Notes under the pieces: generated by a model
What the model was told of the DNA's origin: nothing
Databases searched by the model: none
What the model saw: the letters and a program-made list of their open reading frames with translations, nothing else
Translations under genes and position numbers: made by a program
Shown here: one piece after another, positions 1 through 5,947 of the stretch
Position numbering within the stretch: position 1 is the stretch's first letter
Layout of the letters: each line of letters begins with the position of its first letter
Assembly: GCA_945483255.1 (NCBI GenBank)
Contig: CALYRP010000039.1
Span: 1 to 7,955, forward strand
Reading direction: 5' to 3'
Source: an uncultured Pseudomonadota bacterium
GTDB lineage: Bacteria > Pseudomonadota > Alphaproteobacteria > Rs-D84
DNA: 7,955 nt

Positions 1-96
1 ACCCCATTTGTATACCCTAAATTTTACAAAATAAACAAACACAATCAAATAAATAAAAGGAAAAAGGTTCCTAGTGCAAATGTAACGATTTTTGCA

Positions 97-102
97 TATG
101 AT
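97..102 (+). promoter_or_regulatory. Candidate -10 box for the 126-482 gene
   Basis: TATGAT, one mismatch from TATAAT, ends 23 bases before the ATG at 126. The same hexamer stands 20 and 29 bases upstream of the 2446 and 5866 starts on the other strand, which is the main support. No convincing -35 is visible at 16-18 bases (the sequence there reads like GTGCAA), and an overlapping TATAAA at 108-113 is an alternative -10. The rest of 1-125 is AT-rich and I see no gene in it. Confidence 0.3.
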
Positions 103-125
103 TTTTGTATAAAATCGGGGGAAAC

Positions 126-482
126 ATGAACAAAATTATCAAAATACTTATCAAAGAAACTATTCACAATAATCATCTGGTTCAAACATCTGTTCCAATA
201 GGTGAAAAATACACCATCTTTGACAAAAGCGGACACGAAATTTTATCTGTAATAAATGGTTGGGCCAGTGGAACATATAATGTCTATGTTGATAAAAAAT
301 CTGTATTATCTGTGCGATGGGATGAATCTAAAAGCAAACCATTAACAAACGACCAAAAAACAATGGTTGATATAATTAATGCGTGCAAAGAAAAAATAGA
401 TTTACAAGAAACCGCACAAACAATGAAACCAAACGAATTAGAATTGGCAAAATTTTTACAAAAATCTCTTTGTCGCGTCTAA
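126..482 (+). CDS. Small hypothetical protein, 118 aa, family not recognised
   Basis: I do not recognise this protein. It is hydrophilic and lysine-rich, with no signal peptide or membrane segment, so it is probably cytoplasmic. Residues about 20-70 look like alternating beta strands and turns (a GEKYTIFDKSGHE stretch, then a GTYNVYVDKK stretch), and about 75-115 looks helical. The start chosen is the ATG at 126, preceded by a purine-rich GGGGGAAAC that can serve as a ribosome site. A TTG at 105 in the same frame would add seven residues but lacks a comparable site. The codons are AT-rich like the neighbours and the frame is open throughout, so it reads as a real gene; a 63-codon antisense frame over its 5' half is better explained as a shadow. 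Its TAA stop abuts the comF stop with no gap. It is the only + strand gene here and its function cannot be inferred from context. Confidence 0.65.
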   Translation: MNKIIKILIKETIHNNHLVQTSVPIGEKYTIFDKSGHEILSVINGWASGTYNVYVDKKSVLSVRWDESKSKPLTNDQKTMVDIINACKEKIDLQETAQTMKPNELELAKFLQKSLCRV

Positions 483-1205
483 TTAAATTGCATGCACAAC
501 ACGACAAAACGAAACCGCGTACACGGCAGATGCGCCCGCTTTGCGCAAAACACGATTCAATTCGTAAAATGTCGCACCACTTGTCATAACATCATCAACC
601 AATAAAATCTTTTTACCACGGATATTTTCAAATTTCTTAACTTCAAAAACACCACGAACATTTTCGCGTCTTTGTTTTGCATTTTTGTGGCCCATATCGT
701 GTCTGTATTTACGAGATACAGAATCAACATCTAAAACTGCATCGTAATATTTTGCAATTGGACGCGCCAACAATGTCGCCTGGTTATATCCGCGTTTAAA
801 TAATCTTTTGTATGCCAACGGCACCGGCAAAACAACATCGACACCCAAATTTAAATCAGCCAAACAATTTATCATCGCGTTTGACATCAATGTTTGATAT
901 TTAAGTGCACTTGCGTGTTTGAACGGCAACATTATATTTTTTGAAACATCATCATAAACACATGCACTGCGCACAAAATCTAAATCGCATTCGCCTGCCG
1001 CACAATGCGGACAAAGTGGTTTTGCACCCAAATCAATATCCGCAGGAAACGGATAACCACATTTAAAACATTTCGGATTTGATATCCAATTGAAACGCGA
1101 CCAACATTTTCCACACAACATTCCATGCGCATCAACAAAATCGTTGCATACGGGACAAACCGGGGGATATATAAAATTTATCAAAGATTTAAATAATTTT
1201 ACCAC
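483..1205 (-). CDS. comF: ComF family phosphoribosyltransferase-like protein
   Basis: 240-residue ComF/GntX-type protein, close to the usual family length. The N-terminus carries four CxxC pairs (C17/C20, C31/C34, C46/C49, C65/C68), a double zinc-ribbon arrangement. The C-terminal half is a type I phosphoribosyltransferase fold: VLPVPL at 125-130, a KRGYNQA segment at 137-143, the RRENVRGVF block at 179-187, and the PRPP-binding loop LLVDDVMTSGAT at 201-212. ComF proteins are required for DNA uptake in naturally competent bacteria, where they act in the cytoplasm on incoming single strands; in many non-competent genomes the role is unclear. The start is GTG, seven bases inside the end of the preceding gene, with no Shine-Dalgarno visible, so translation is probably coupled to that gene. 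No terminator follows; transcription would run antisense into the 126-482 gene. Confidence 0.9.
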   Translation of the reverse strand: MVKLFKSLINFIYPPVCPVCNDFVDAHGMLCGKCWSRFNWISNPKCFKCGYPFPADIDLGAKPLCPHCAAGECDLDFVRSACVYDDVSKNIMLPFKHASALKYQTLMSNAMINCLADLNLGVDVVLPVPLAYKRLFKRGYNQATLLARPIAKYYDAVLDVDSVSRKYRHDMGHKNAKQRRENVRGVFEVKKFENIRGKKILLVDDVMTSGATFYELNRVLRKAGASAVYAVSFCRVVHAI

Positions 1206-2446
1206 GACATACTTTTGTATGTTTTTGTTGAAACACTGTCGCCAAACATATTACGTTTTTGTTCTGTCAATGAATTGAAAGTATCACCAGAAATTATACG
1301 CAAAACAAATTCATCACCATCACGTTGTGACAAAACAGGAATTATTCTTTGTTCGCTTATCCCGGTATCACGTAAGACCTGTTCAACGATTGCCAATCTG
1401 CGTGCTGCTAATTTGCGCGCATCTTTATTGTGTGTCGCAGATTCCGGTATAGCAATCTGTACAGCACGTTTTGGATTATTAACAACAATGGATGCTGTTT
1501 CGGTTAACAAATTATAATTTTCACGTGATAAACCGCTGTCAGAGCTAAGGAAAGATATTTTTATTTCCATTGGTCGCACGCCACCATCTGTTTCAGACAA
1601 ATCGCGCGCAGCGGTAAAACCTTCCATGTTGAATGTCATATCAGACACAGTATCAAATCTGTCATCAATTTGATAAGTGGATAAATGTTTATTTTCGGAA
1701 AGATATGTCTTTTTAAACGCCTTTTTTAATTCATTTGGTGACATTTTTGACATATCGTTATTAACCGATGCGATTTTAGGTTCAACCACATCCGCAGTAT
1801 TACGTAATGCAATCTGTTTTGGTGTATCCATTGGGATTACACTGCGCTTAACAGATGTGTTTGCATTTTCATCTGACAATGTTTGTCTTGGCATAACGCG
1901 TGCATCCCCAGAAATAGGTGTCCGTACATAAACAGGTCTTGCATTTGCAATTTGTTGTTCTTGCAATTTTGAAAGGCGCGCTATTTCAGCCCTTAATTGT
2001 TTTATTTCGTTTAATGCTTCGTCTTGTGAAACACGTGGTGTAATATTTTTTGTTTCAACAGATGCAATTTTCACAGGTTCCGCATTTAAAGATTCTTCGG
2101 GTAAAATCGCATCAGATTTAATAACAGCAATTTCATCCATGCGTGGCATACGAAGTGGTGCATCTGCATTACGCGCCCACAAATCAGAACTTGGTCTGCT
2201 TGGTTTCAACACATCAACATTTGTATTAGATTTCGCAACTTTTTTTGTCGCACTGCGCGCCACAACTTTTTTATCATTTTTTTGATGTTCAATTGTCGCA
2301 ACAGATTTTTGTGGAACAATTTCTTCGCCAAATAACGCACGCGCAGAAACATCACCACGCGACACATCTACAACCGGCAAATATGCACAATTACCGGAAT
2401 TTACACATAATAAAGACACAACAAAAAATGACGAAAAATATTTCAT
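1199..2446 (-). CDS. Secreted coiled-coil protein with diverged OmpA-like C-terminal domain
   Basis: 415 residues. Residues 1 to about 20 form a Sec signal peptide (MKYF, a hydrophobic core, then small or polar residues; cleavage near 17-21; no lipobox, since the Cys residues lack a small residue just before them). Residues 22-290 are mostly polar and low in complexity, with a short coiled coil at about 141-166 and a short recurring element (EPVKIASV at 123-130, EPKIASV at 222-228). Residues about 293-386 follow the beta-alpha-beta order of an OmpA/Pal domain: an EIKISF strand, a helix, a VQIAI strand, a helix with LAARRLAIVEQVL, then RIIPVLSQ and FVLRII. The TD-x-x-G motif that holds the peptidoglycan-binding Asp is not recognisable; an Arg in the ARR motif remains. 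I infer a periplasmic or envelope protein, and peptidoglycan binding is uncertain. ATG start with a strong AAGGAAGGAAAGGA site just upstream. First gene of a two-gene unit with comF. Confidence 0.6.
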   Translation of the reverse strand: MKYFSSFFVVSLLCVNSGNCAYLPVVDVSRGDVSARALFGEEIVPQKSVATIEHQKNDKKVVARSATKKVAKSNTNVDVLKPSRPSSDLWARNADAPLRMPRMDEIAVIKSDAILPEESLNAEPVKIASVETKNITPRVSQDEALNEIKQLRAEIARLSKLQEQQIANARPVYVRTPISGDARVMPRQTLSDENANTSVKRSVIPMDTPKQIALRNTADVVEPKIASVNNDMSKMSPNELKKAFKKTYLSENKHLSTYQIDDRFDTVSDMTFNMEGFTAARDLSETDGGVRPMEIKISFLSSDSGLSRENYNLLTETASIVVNNPKRAVQIAIPESATHNKDARKLAARRLAIVEQVLRDTGISEQRIIPVLSQRDGDEFVLRIISGDTFNSLTEQKRNMFGDSVSTKTYKSMSW

Positions 2447-2466
2447 TCCTTTCCTTCCTTGACTTA

Positions 2467-2497
2467 ATCATAGAACAAATGCCGAATCGGGCGCAAG
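2467..2497 (-). promoter_or_regulatory. Candidate promoter for the OmpA-like/comF unit
   Basis: Read on the - strand, CTTGCG (2497-2492), resembling the CTTG-type -35 of alphaproteobacteria, is followed 19 bases later by TATGAT (2472-2467) as the -10. Transcription would start near 2460, giving a leader of about 14 bases that is essentially the ribosome site. The spacer contains a perfect 9-base dyad, CCGA-A-TCGG (2482-2490), a possible repressor half-site pair. A promoter is expected here because the unit begins just after the murG terminator. Confidence 0.45.
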
Positions 2498-2498
2498 C

Positions 2499-2536
2499 AA
2501 AAAATTAACAAAAACAAACCCCACATTTGTGGGGTT
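2499..2536 (-). terminator. Rho-independent terminator after murG
   Basis: On the - strand, an 8-bp perfect stem AACCCCAC / GTGGGGTT (2536-2529 with 2524-2517) with a four-base AAAT loop is followed by a U-rich tail (UGUUUUUGUU, then UUUUUU) down to 2499. It begins six bases after the murG TAA. The GC-rich stem and U tract are textbook, and it separates the mraY-ftsW-murG unit from the OmpA-like/comF unit. Confidence 0.9.
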
Positions 2537-2541
2537 ATATT

Positions 2542-3588
2542 TTATTTTTCAATCGTATCAGCTATCTTATTCACAGCGATATTTTTTACATACGCTTTGT
2601 TTGCCATTTTATCAAGCCGCACAGGGTTTTCAAACAATTCGTCCAATGTGGATGTTAACCATTTATGTGAAAACTTTGATTGTTCTATATCAAATCCGCC
2701 ACCAAGTTTAGCAAAAGATGCCGCATTCGCTGCTTGGTCTGGATTGATATTTAACGGTACTAATATCGCAGGACGCCCGATTGTTTCAAGTTCAATGACC
2801 GTGCTGGCCCCACTGCGACCAACAACCAAATCGGCATCAACTATTGCACCAGCCATATCACGAATAAAAGATAATACATTTGCATGTATTTTATGCGCAG
2901 CATAAAATTGTTGCAGTTTTTCTACATTTTCAGGTCGTGTTTGATGTGTTATAAACATTTTTTTATTTTTCATATTGGCAACTGCAACCGGAACAACTTC
3001 GTCTAATATTTGCGCCCCCAAAGATCCGCCAGTAACCAAAATTTTATTTTCGTGTTTTAATGGCGCATTTTCATTTTTTATAAAATCATCACGTACTGGC
3101 AATCCCGTATAAACAACATTAACATTTGTTCCTTTTGGCATACCATCAACAGTTTTAAAACTGGTCATCAAAGTTTTTACCCAACGCATTGCAAATTTAT
3201 TTGCCCGTCCAATTGCGGCGTTTTGTTCATGCAGATATGTTGGTATTTTCCAAACATGTGCTGCGAATACTGCCGGAACAGATGCATATCCCCCAAAAGC
3301 CACCAATCTGTCTGGTCTGGAAAAAGCGAATCTTAATATTAATGCGATTGCAGAACAACCTATCTTAGATAAAGCAATCACTTGTTTTATTTTTGATTTT
3401 GCACCAACACCAGCCGCCCAGATAAAAACAACGCGCGCATTTTTAGGCTTGCCATCTTTGACCATTTTCATAACACGTCCATCTGTCGAAATCGTTATTT
3501 GGTGCCCACGATTTGCCAATTCTTTTGCCACGCTAAGTGCTGGGAAAACATGTCCACCCGTACCACCTGTTGCAATCCATATTTTCAT
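2542..3588 (-). CDS. murG: MurG, lipid II-forming N-acetylglucosaminyltransferase
   Basis: 348 residues, the usual MurG length. It transfers GlcNAc from UDP-GlcNAc to lipid I on the inner face of the cytoplasmic membrane, giving lipid II. The N-terminal Rossmann domain starts with the glycine loop GGTGGH (8-13), followed by FGGYAS (98-103) and the HEQN motif (120-123). The C-terminal UDP-GlcNAc domain has GGSLGA (187-192), GRSGAS with the following TVIE (257-266, Glu266 being the family's ribose-contacting residue), and PDQAANA (283-289). All expected substrate-binding motifs are intact. ATG start with a GGGGG ribosome site five bases upstream, 15 bases after the ftsW stop, so it is cotranscribed with ftsW. 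It is the last gene before a strong terminator, whereas in most genomes murC, murB or ddl follows. Confidence 0.96.
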   Translation of the reverse strand: MKIWIATGGTGGHVFPALSVAKELANRGHQITISTDGRVMKMVKDGKPKNARVVFIWAAGVGAKSKIKQVIALSKIGCSAIALILRFAFSRPDRLVAFGGYASVPAVFAAHVWKIPTYLHEQNAAIGRANKFAMRWVKTLMTSFKTVDGMPKGTNVNVVYTGLPVRDDFIKNENAPLKHENKILVTGGSLGAQILDEVVPVAVANMKNKKMFITHQTRPENVEKLQQFYAAHKIHANVLSFIRDMAGAIVDADLVVGRSGASTVIELETIGRPAILVPLNINPDQAANAASFAKLGGGFDIEQSKFSHKWLTSTLDELFENPVRLDKMANKAYVKNIAVNKIADTIEK

Positions 3589-3603
3589 ATTAGCCCCCTA
3601 AAT

Positions 3604-4749
3604 TTAATTGTTCCATGTATCTTCGCGAACAAGCGCAAGAACCATTCCGAATAATATACAAAATGTTATAAACGATACACCACCATATGATATAAACGGC
3701 AATGTCATACCTTTATCAACAACCAAATGTAACGCCGTCATCAGATTGAAACAAATTTGTCCACCGAACAATGCTGTCGCCCCTGCAAGCGCATAAACGA
3801 CAAAATCATCACGTGCAGTTGTCGCGTGTTTAATCAAATTATTTAATACAAAAAACAATAAAATTACCAATGCACATGCACCAATTGCGCCCCAATCTTC
3901 AGCGATAGATGCGTAAACAAAATCGTTTGTAGATTCCGGCAAAACATCTTTAACAAAAGCTTCATCGCCACTACCAAAAAGCCCACCATGCTTTATTGAA
4001 TTTACCGAATACCAAGCTTGTGTTCGTGGAACAATATCAAATATATGCGCAGCACGCGAACGAATATGAGGCATAAAAGTTATTGCTGTCGCCGCCAAAG
4101 CCGCAACTACACCAAACATCACAGGCACAAATTTCCACGGGAACCCCGCCACAAACAACATAACAAATAAAACACCAAAATAAAGTGCCGCCGTCCCCAC
4201 GTCCGGATGTTTAAACACCAATCCAGCACAAATTAAAAACACGATTAAATATGGCCACCATGTTTTCCAGCCGGCTTTCCATGCGTTTTTATTCAGGAAA
4301 ATATCAGCACCATATATCTTGTGCATATATGATAAAAACCATGCGGTAATTATTATAAAAAATGGTTTCAATATATCCGCTGGCATAAAACGAAGTCCGC
4401 CTACACTAACCCAGCGCAAAGATCCGTTTATACGAATCGGGTGAACAAAAGTAAAAAGCAATGCCACAATACCTATAATCAATCCAACAACAGATATTCT
4501 TATAATTTGTCGCTTGTTAAACATGCTGAAACCAAATAAACATAACAATCCGATTGAATATGGTACAAATGCTTTTTTTATAAAATAAAACCACGGGTAT
4601 CCCATACGGGCGGCTTCGGCTGATCCAGCAGTTACCATAGTTATCGCACCGATAACAATCAACAACAGAATCATGGCCAGCAATTTTCTGTCTATTTCTA
4701 AATACCAACTGTTTAATATGCTTTCTTCGCTGTGCGTGATTCCAAACAT
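3604..4749 (-). CDS. ftsW: FtsW, septal SEDS peptidoglycan glycosyltransferase
   Basis: 381 residues from the ATG at 4749. A SEDS-family polytopic membrane protein with about ten hydrophobic segments that polymerises lipid II during division, normally with the transpeptidase FtsI. Visible motifs: SLRW (110-113), MPADILK (122-128, where the family usually has QPSE/QPAE..K), HPDVGT (181-186), GGLFGSG (255-261), PESTND (271-276, where PExHTD is usual; Asp276 aligns with the catalytic Asp of RodA/FtsW), and the SYGG signature (354-357). FtsW is preferred over RodA because of its place between mraY and murG. A TTG seven codons upstream is in frame and would overlap mraY by eight bases, but the ATG has a GGAAA site and leaves an ordinary N-terminus before WYLEIDR. 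The gene starts 13 bases after mraY stops; murD, normally between them, is absent. Confidence 0.92.
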   Translation of the reverse strand: MFGITHSEESILNSWYLEIDRKLLAMILLLIVIGAITMVTAGSAEAARMGYPWFYFIKKAFVPYSIGLLCLFGFSMFNKRQIIRISVVGLIIGIVALLFTFVHPIRINGSLRWVSVGGLRFMPADILKPFFIIITAWFLSYMHKIYGADIFLNKNAWKAGWKTWWPYLIVFLICAGLVFKHPDVGTAALYFGVLFVMLFVAGFPWKFVPVMFGVVAALAATAITFMPHIRSRAAHIFDIVPRTQAWYSVNSIKHGGLFGSGDEAFVKDVLPESTNDFVYASIAEDWGAIGACALVILLFFVLNNLIKHATTARDDFVVYALAGATALFGGQICFNLMTALHLVVDKGMTLPFISYGGVSFITFCILFGMVLALVREDTWNN

Positions 4750-4754
4750 TTCTA

Positions 4755-4759
4755 TTTCC
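4755..4759 (-). promoter_or_regulatory. Ribosome binding site that decides the ftsW start
   Basis: GGAAA on the - strand lies five bases before the ATG at 4749, inside the 13-base gap after the mraY stop. The upstream alternative TTG at 4770 has no purine-rich stretch in front of it (TTGTTGAAATTTGC), so the ATG is the better start. Confidence 0.5.
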
Positions 4760-4762
4760 GTA

Positions 4763-5866
4763 TTAAGCAAATTTCAACAATATCAATGCAATTCCTGCGA
4801 ACAATATTGATATAATAAAAAATCTGTCCACAATTTTAGTTTCTGCCCAACCCAATTCTTCAAAATGATGATGAATTGGTGCACGCAAAAATATACGTTT
4901 CCCAGTGCCAGTTATTTTGCGCGTGATTTTAAAGAACATTGTTTGAACAAATGAAGACAACAAAATCAAAACCATCATACCCGCAGCAACACCCATTATG
5001 ATTTCTGATTTTAACAACATTGCAACAGTTCCCATAAATCCCCCCAATGCCAACGACCCAACATCGCCCATAAAGATACTGGCAGGCTTTGCGTTAAACC
5101 AAAGGAACCCAAGAACACCACCAAACACCGCACCTAATACCGCATAAAGCGCACTGGTTTGTGGCAAGAATATTACCGCATCCATAAAACCTGTTCGTGT
5201 TGCGCCATAAAGTGCGACAACCAAAACGACCAACACCGGCAAATATAACTTGGAAAGCATTCCGTCCAAACCATCTGTGATATTTGTTGCATTTGCAGAC
5301 CCACAAATTACAAAATAAGCAAACACATAATACAAAAATCCAACACCCCATGCATAAAGTGGTAATTCAATGCTTGATCCCAAAACAATTGATAAATTTG
5401 GAACATATCCCGGCATTGTTTTATTTATTAAATAGGCCAAAATACCAACACAAATTGCTTCCAGCCCCAAACGCATAGATGGCGATAATCCATTTGATGC
5501 TTTTTTTGATTGGCTGCTTATTTTTTTATAATCATCTGCAAAACCGATTAATCCGAACATCAGCAGCGATGATAATGCTATCCATCCTGTCACATTATGC
5601 ATTGGCATAAACAAAAGCGCGGCAACAAATACAGCGATTAAAATCAACACACCACCCATTGATGGTGTTCCCGCTTTTTTTCTGTGTTCAAGCGGAACAT
5701 TTTCACTGATCGGTTGACCTTTGCCTTGAATTTTATGCATCAATCTGACGAAACCGCGTCCAAAGACAATCATTATAACAAAAGCCATCCCAAACGCAGC
5801 CGCAAATTGTGTCCAACCACTGGCAAAGAATTGAAAACCACGACTTATTAAAAAATCAGTCAGCAT
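4763..5866 (-). CDS. mraY: MraY, phospho-MurNAc-pentapeptide translocase (lipid I synthase)
   Basis: 367 residues against about 360 for the family. It transfers phospho-MurNAc-pentapeptide from the UDP precursor to undecaprenyl phosphate in the cytoplasmic membrane, forming lipid I. About ten membrane segments are evident. Conserved features: KKAGTPSMGG (63-72), the DD pair in FADDYKK (111-112), NATNITDGLDG (192-202), FMGDVGS with Asp268 (265-271), and the cytoplasmic APIHHHFE loop with the triple His (329-336). All three catalytic Asp positions and the His motif are present, so it should be active. ATG start with an excellent AAAGGAG site six bases upstream, but that site and the AUG sit in a stable hairpin (described separately). 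It is probably the first gene of the mraY-ftsW-murG unit, using its own promoter in the 70-bp gap after the PBP1A gene, with possible read-through from the latter. Confidence 0.97.
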   Translation of the reverse strand: MLTDFLISRGFQFFASGWTQFAAAFGMAFVIMIVFGRGFVRLMHKIQGKGQPISENVPLEHRKKAGTPSMGGVLILIAVFVAALLFMPMHNVTGWIALSSLLMFGLIGFADDYKKISSQSKKASNGLSPSMRLGLEAICVGILAYLINKTMPGYVPNLSIVLGSSIELPLYAWGVGFLYYVFAYFVICGSANATNITDGLDGMLSKLYLPVLVVLVVALYGATRTGFMDAVIFLPQTSALYAVLGAVFGGVLGFLWFNAKPASIFMGDVGSLALGGFMGTVAMLLKSEIIMGVAAGMMVLILLSSFVQTMFFKITRKITGTGKRIFLRAPIHHHFEELGWAETKIVDRFFIISILFAGIALILLKFA

Positions 5867-5891
5867 AAAAAACTCCTTTCTATGCTGACTA
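5850..5891 (-). promoter_or_regulatory. Hairpin around the mraY ribosome site and start codon, followed by U6
   Basis: In the - strand RNA, AGUCAGCAUA (5890-5881) pairs perfectly with UAUGCUGACU (5867-5858). The stem continues inward with one G-U and three A-U pairs, leaving the five-base loop GGAGU (5876-5872), which is the Shine-Dalgarno core. The mraY AUG (5866-5864) is fully inside the 3' arm. Two bases after the stem come six U (5855-5850), coding for Phe and the start of Leu in MraY. The shape fits either a translational control element or an intrinsic terminator/attenuator opened by initiating ribosomes. What is seen is the sequence; the function is inferred. Confidence 0.6.
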
Positions 5892-5895
5892 TTTT

Positions 5896-5901
5896 ATCAT
5901 A
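5896..5901 (-). promoter_or_regulatory. Candidate -10 box for mraY-ftsW-murG
   Basis: TATGAT on the - strand, directly after a run of eight T. A start about seven bases downstream would fall at 5889-5890, the first base of the hairpin stem, so the RNA would begin with the hairpin. The overlapping TAAAAT (5896-5891) is an alternative -10 that would start inside the 5' arm and abolish most of the stem. No good -35 is seen; TTCGTT (5923-5918) is the nearest candidate. Confidence 0.35.
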
Positions 5902-5920
5902 AAAAAAACACTAAATAAAC

Positions 5921-5947
5921 GAATATAAAAATATTTTTAGAATATTC
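5921..5947. repeat. AT-rich dyad across the end of the PBP1A gene
   Basis: GAATAT (5921-5926) and ATATTC (5942-5947) flank a perfect 12-base palindrome, AAAAATATTTTT (5927-5938), which includes the PBP1A stop codon. The two arms are out of register by three bases (AGA). The stem has almost no GC and the following T run (5908-5901 on the - strand) is 12 bases away, so this is at best a weak terminator. Confidence 0.25.

Noticed and set aside
58..72. Inverted repeat AGGAA-AAAGG-TTCCT upstream of the first gene
   Set aside because: Only five pairs with a five-base gap and no associated T tract; expected by chance in AT-rich DNA.
45..236. 63-codon open frame on the - strand at the left edge
   Set aside because: It lies antisense to the 5' half of the 126-482 gene and resembles no known protein; the + strand frame is longer and has a better start.
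1677..1931. 84-codon + strand frame opposite the OmpA-like gene
   Set aside because: Antisense shadow; the - strand frame is continuous, has a signal peptide and a strong ribosome site.
4768..4770. TTG start for ftsW overlapping mraY by eight bases
   Set aside because: No ribosome site in front, while the ATG at 4749 has GGAAA at a suitable distance and gives a normal N-terminus.
5094..5351. 85-codon cysteine- and tryptophan-rich frame inside mraY
   Set aside because: It is a shifted reading of the conserved MraY catalytic region on the same strand and has no own ribosome site; a shadow.
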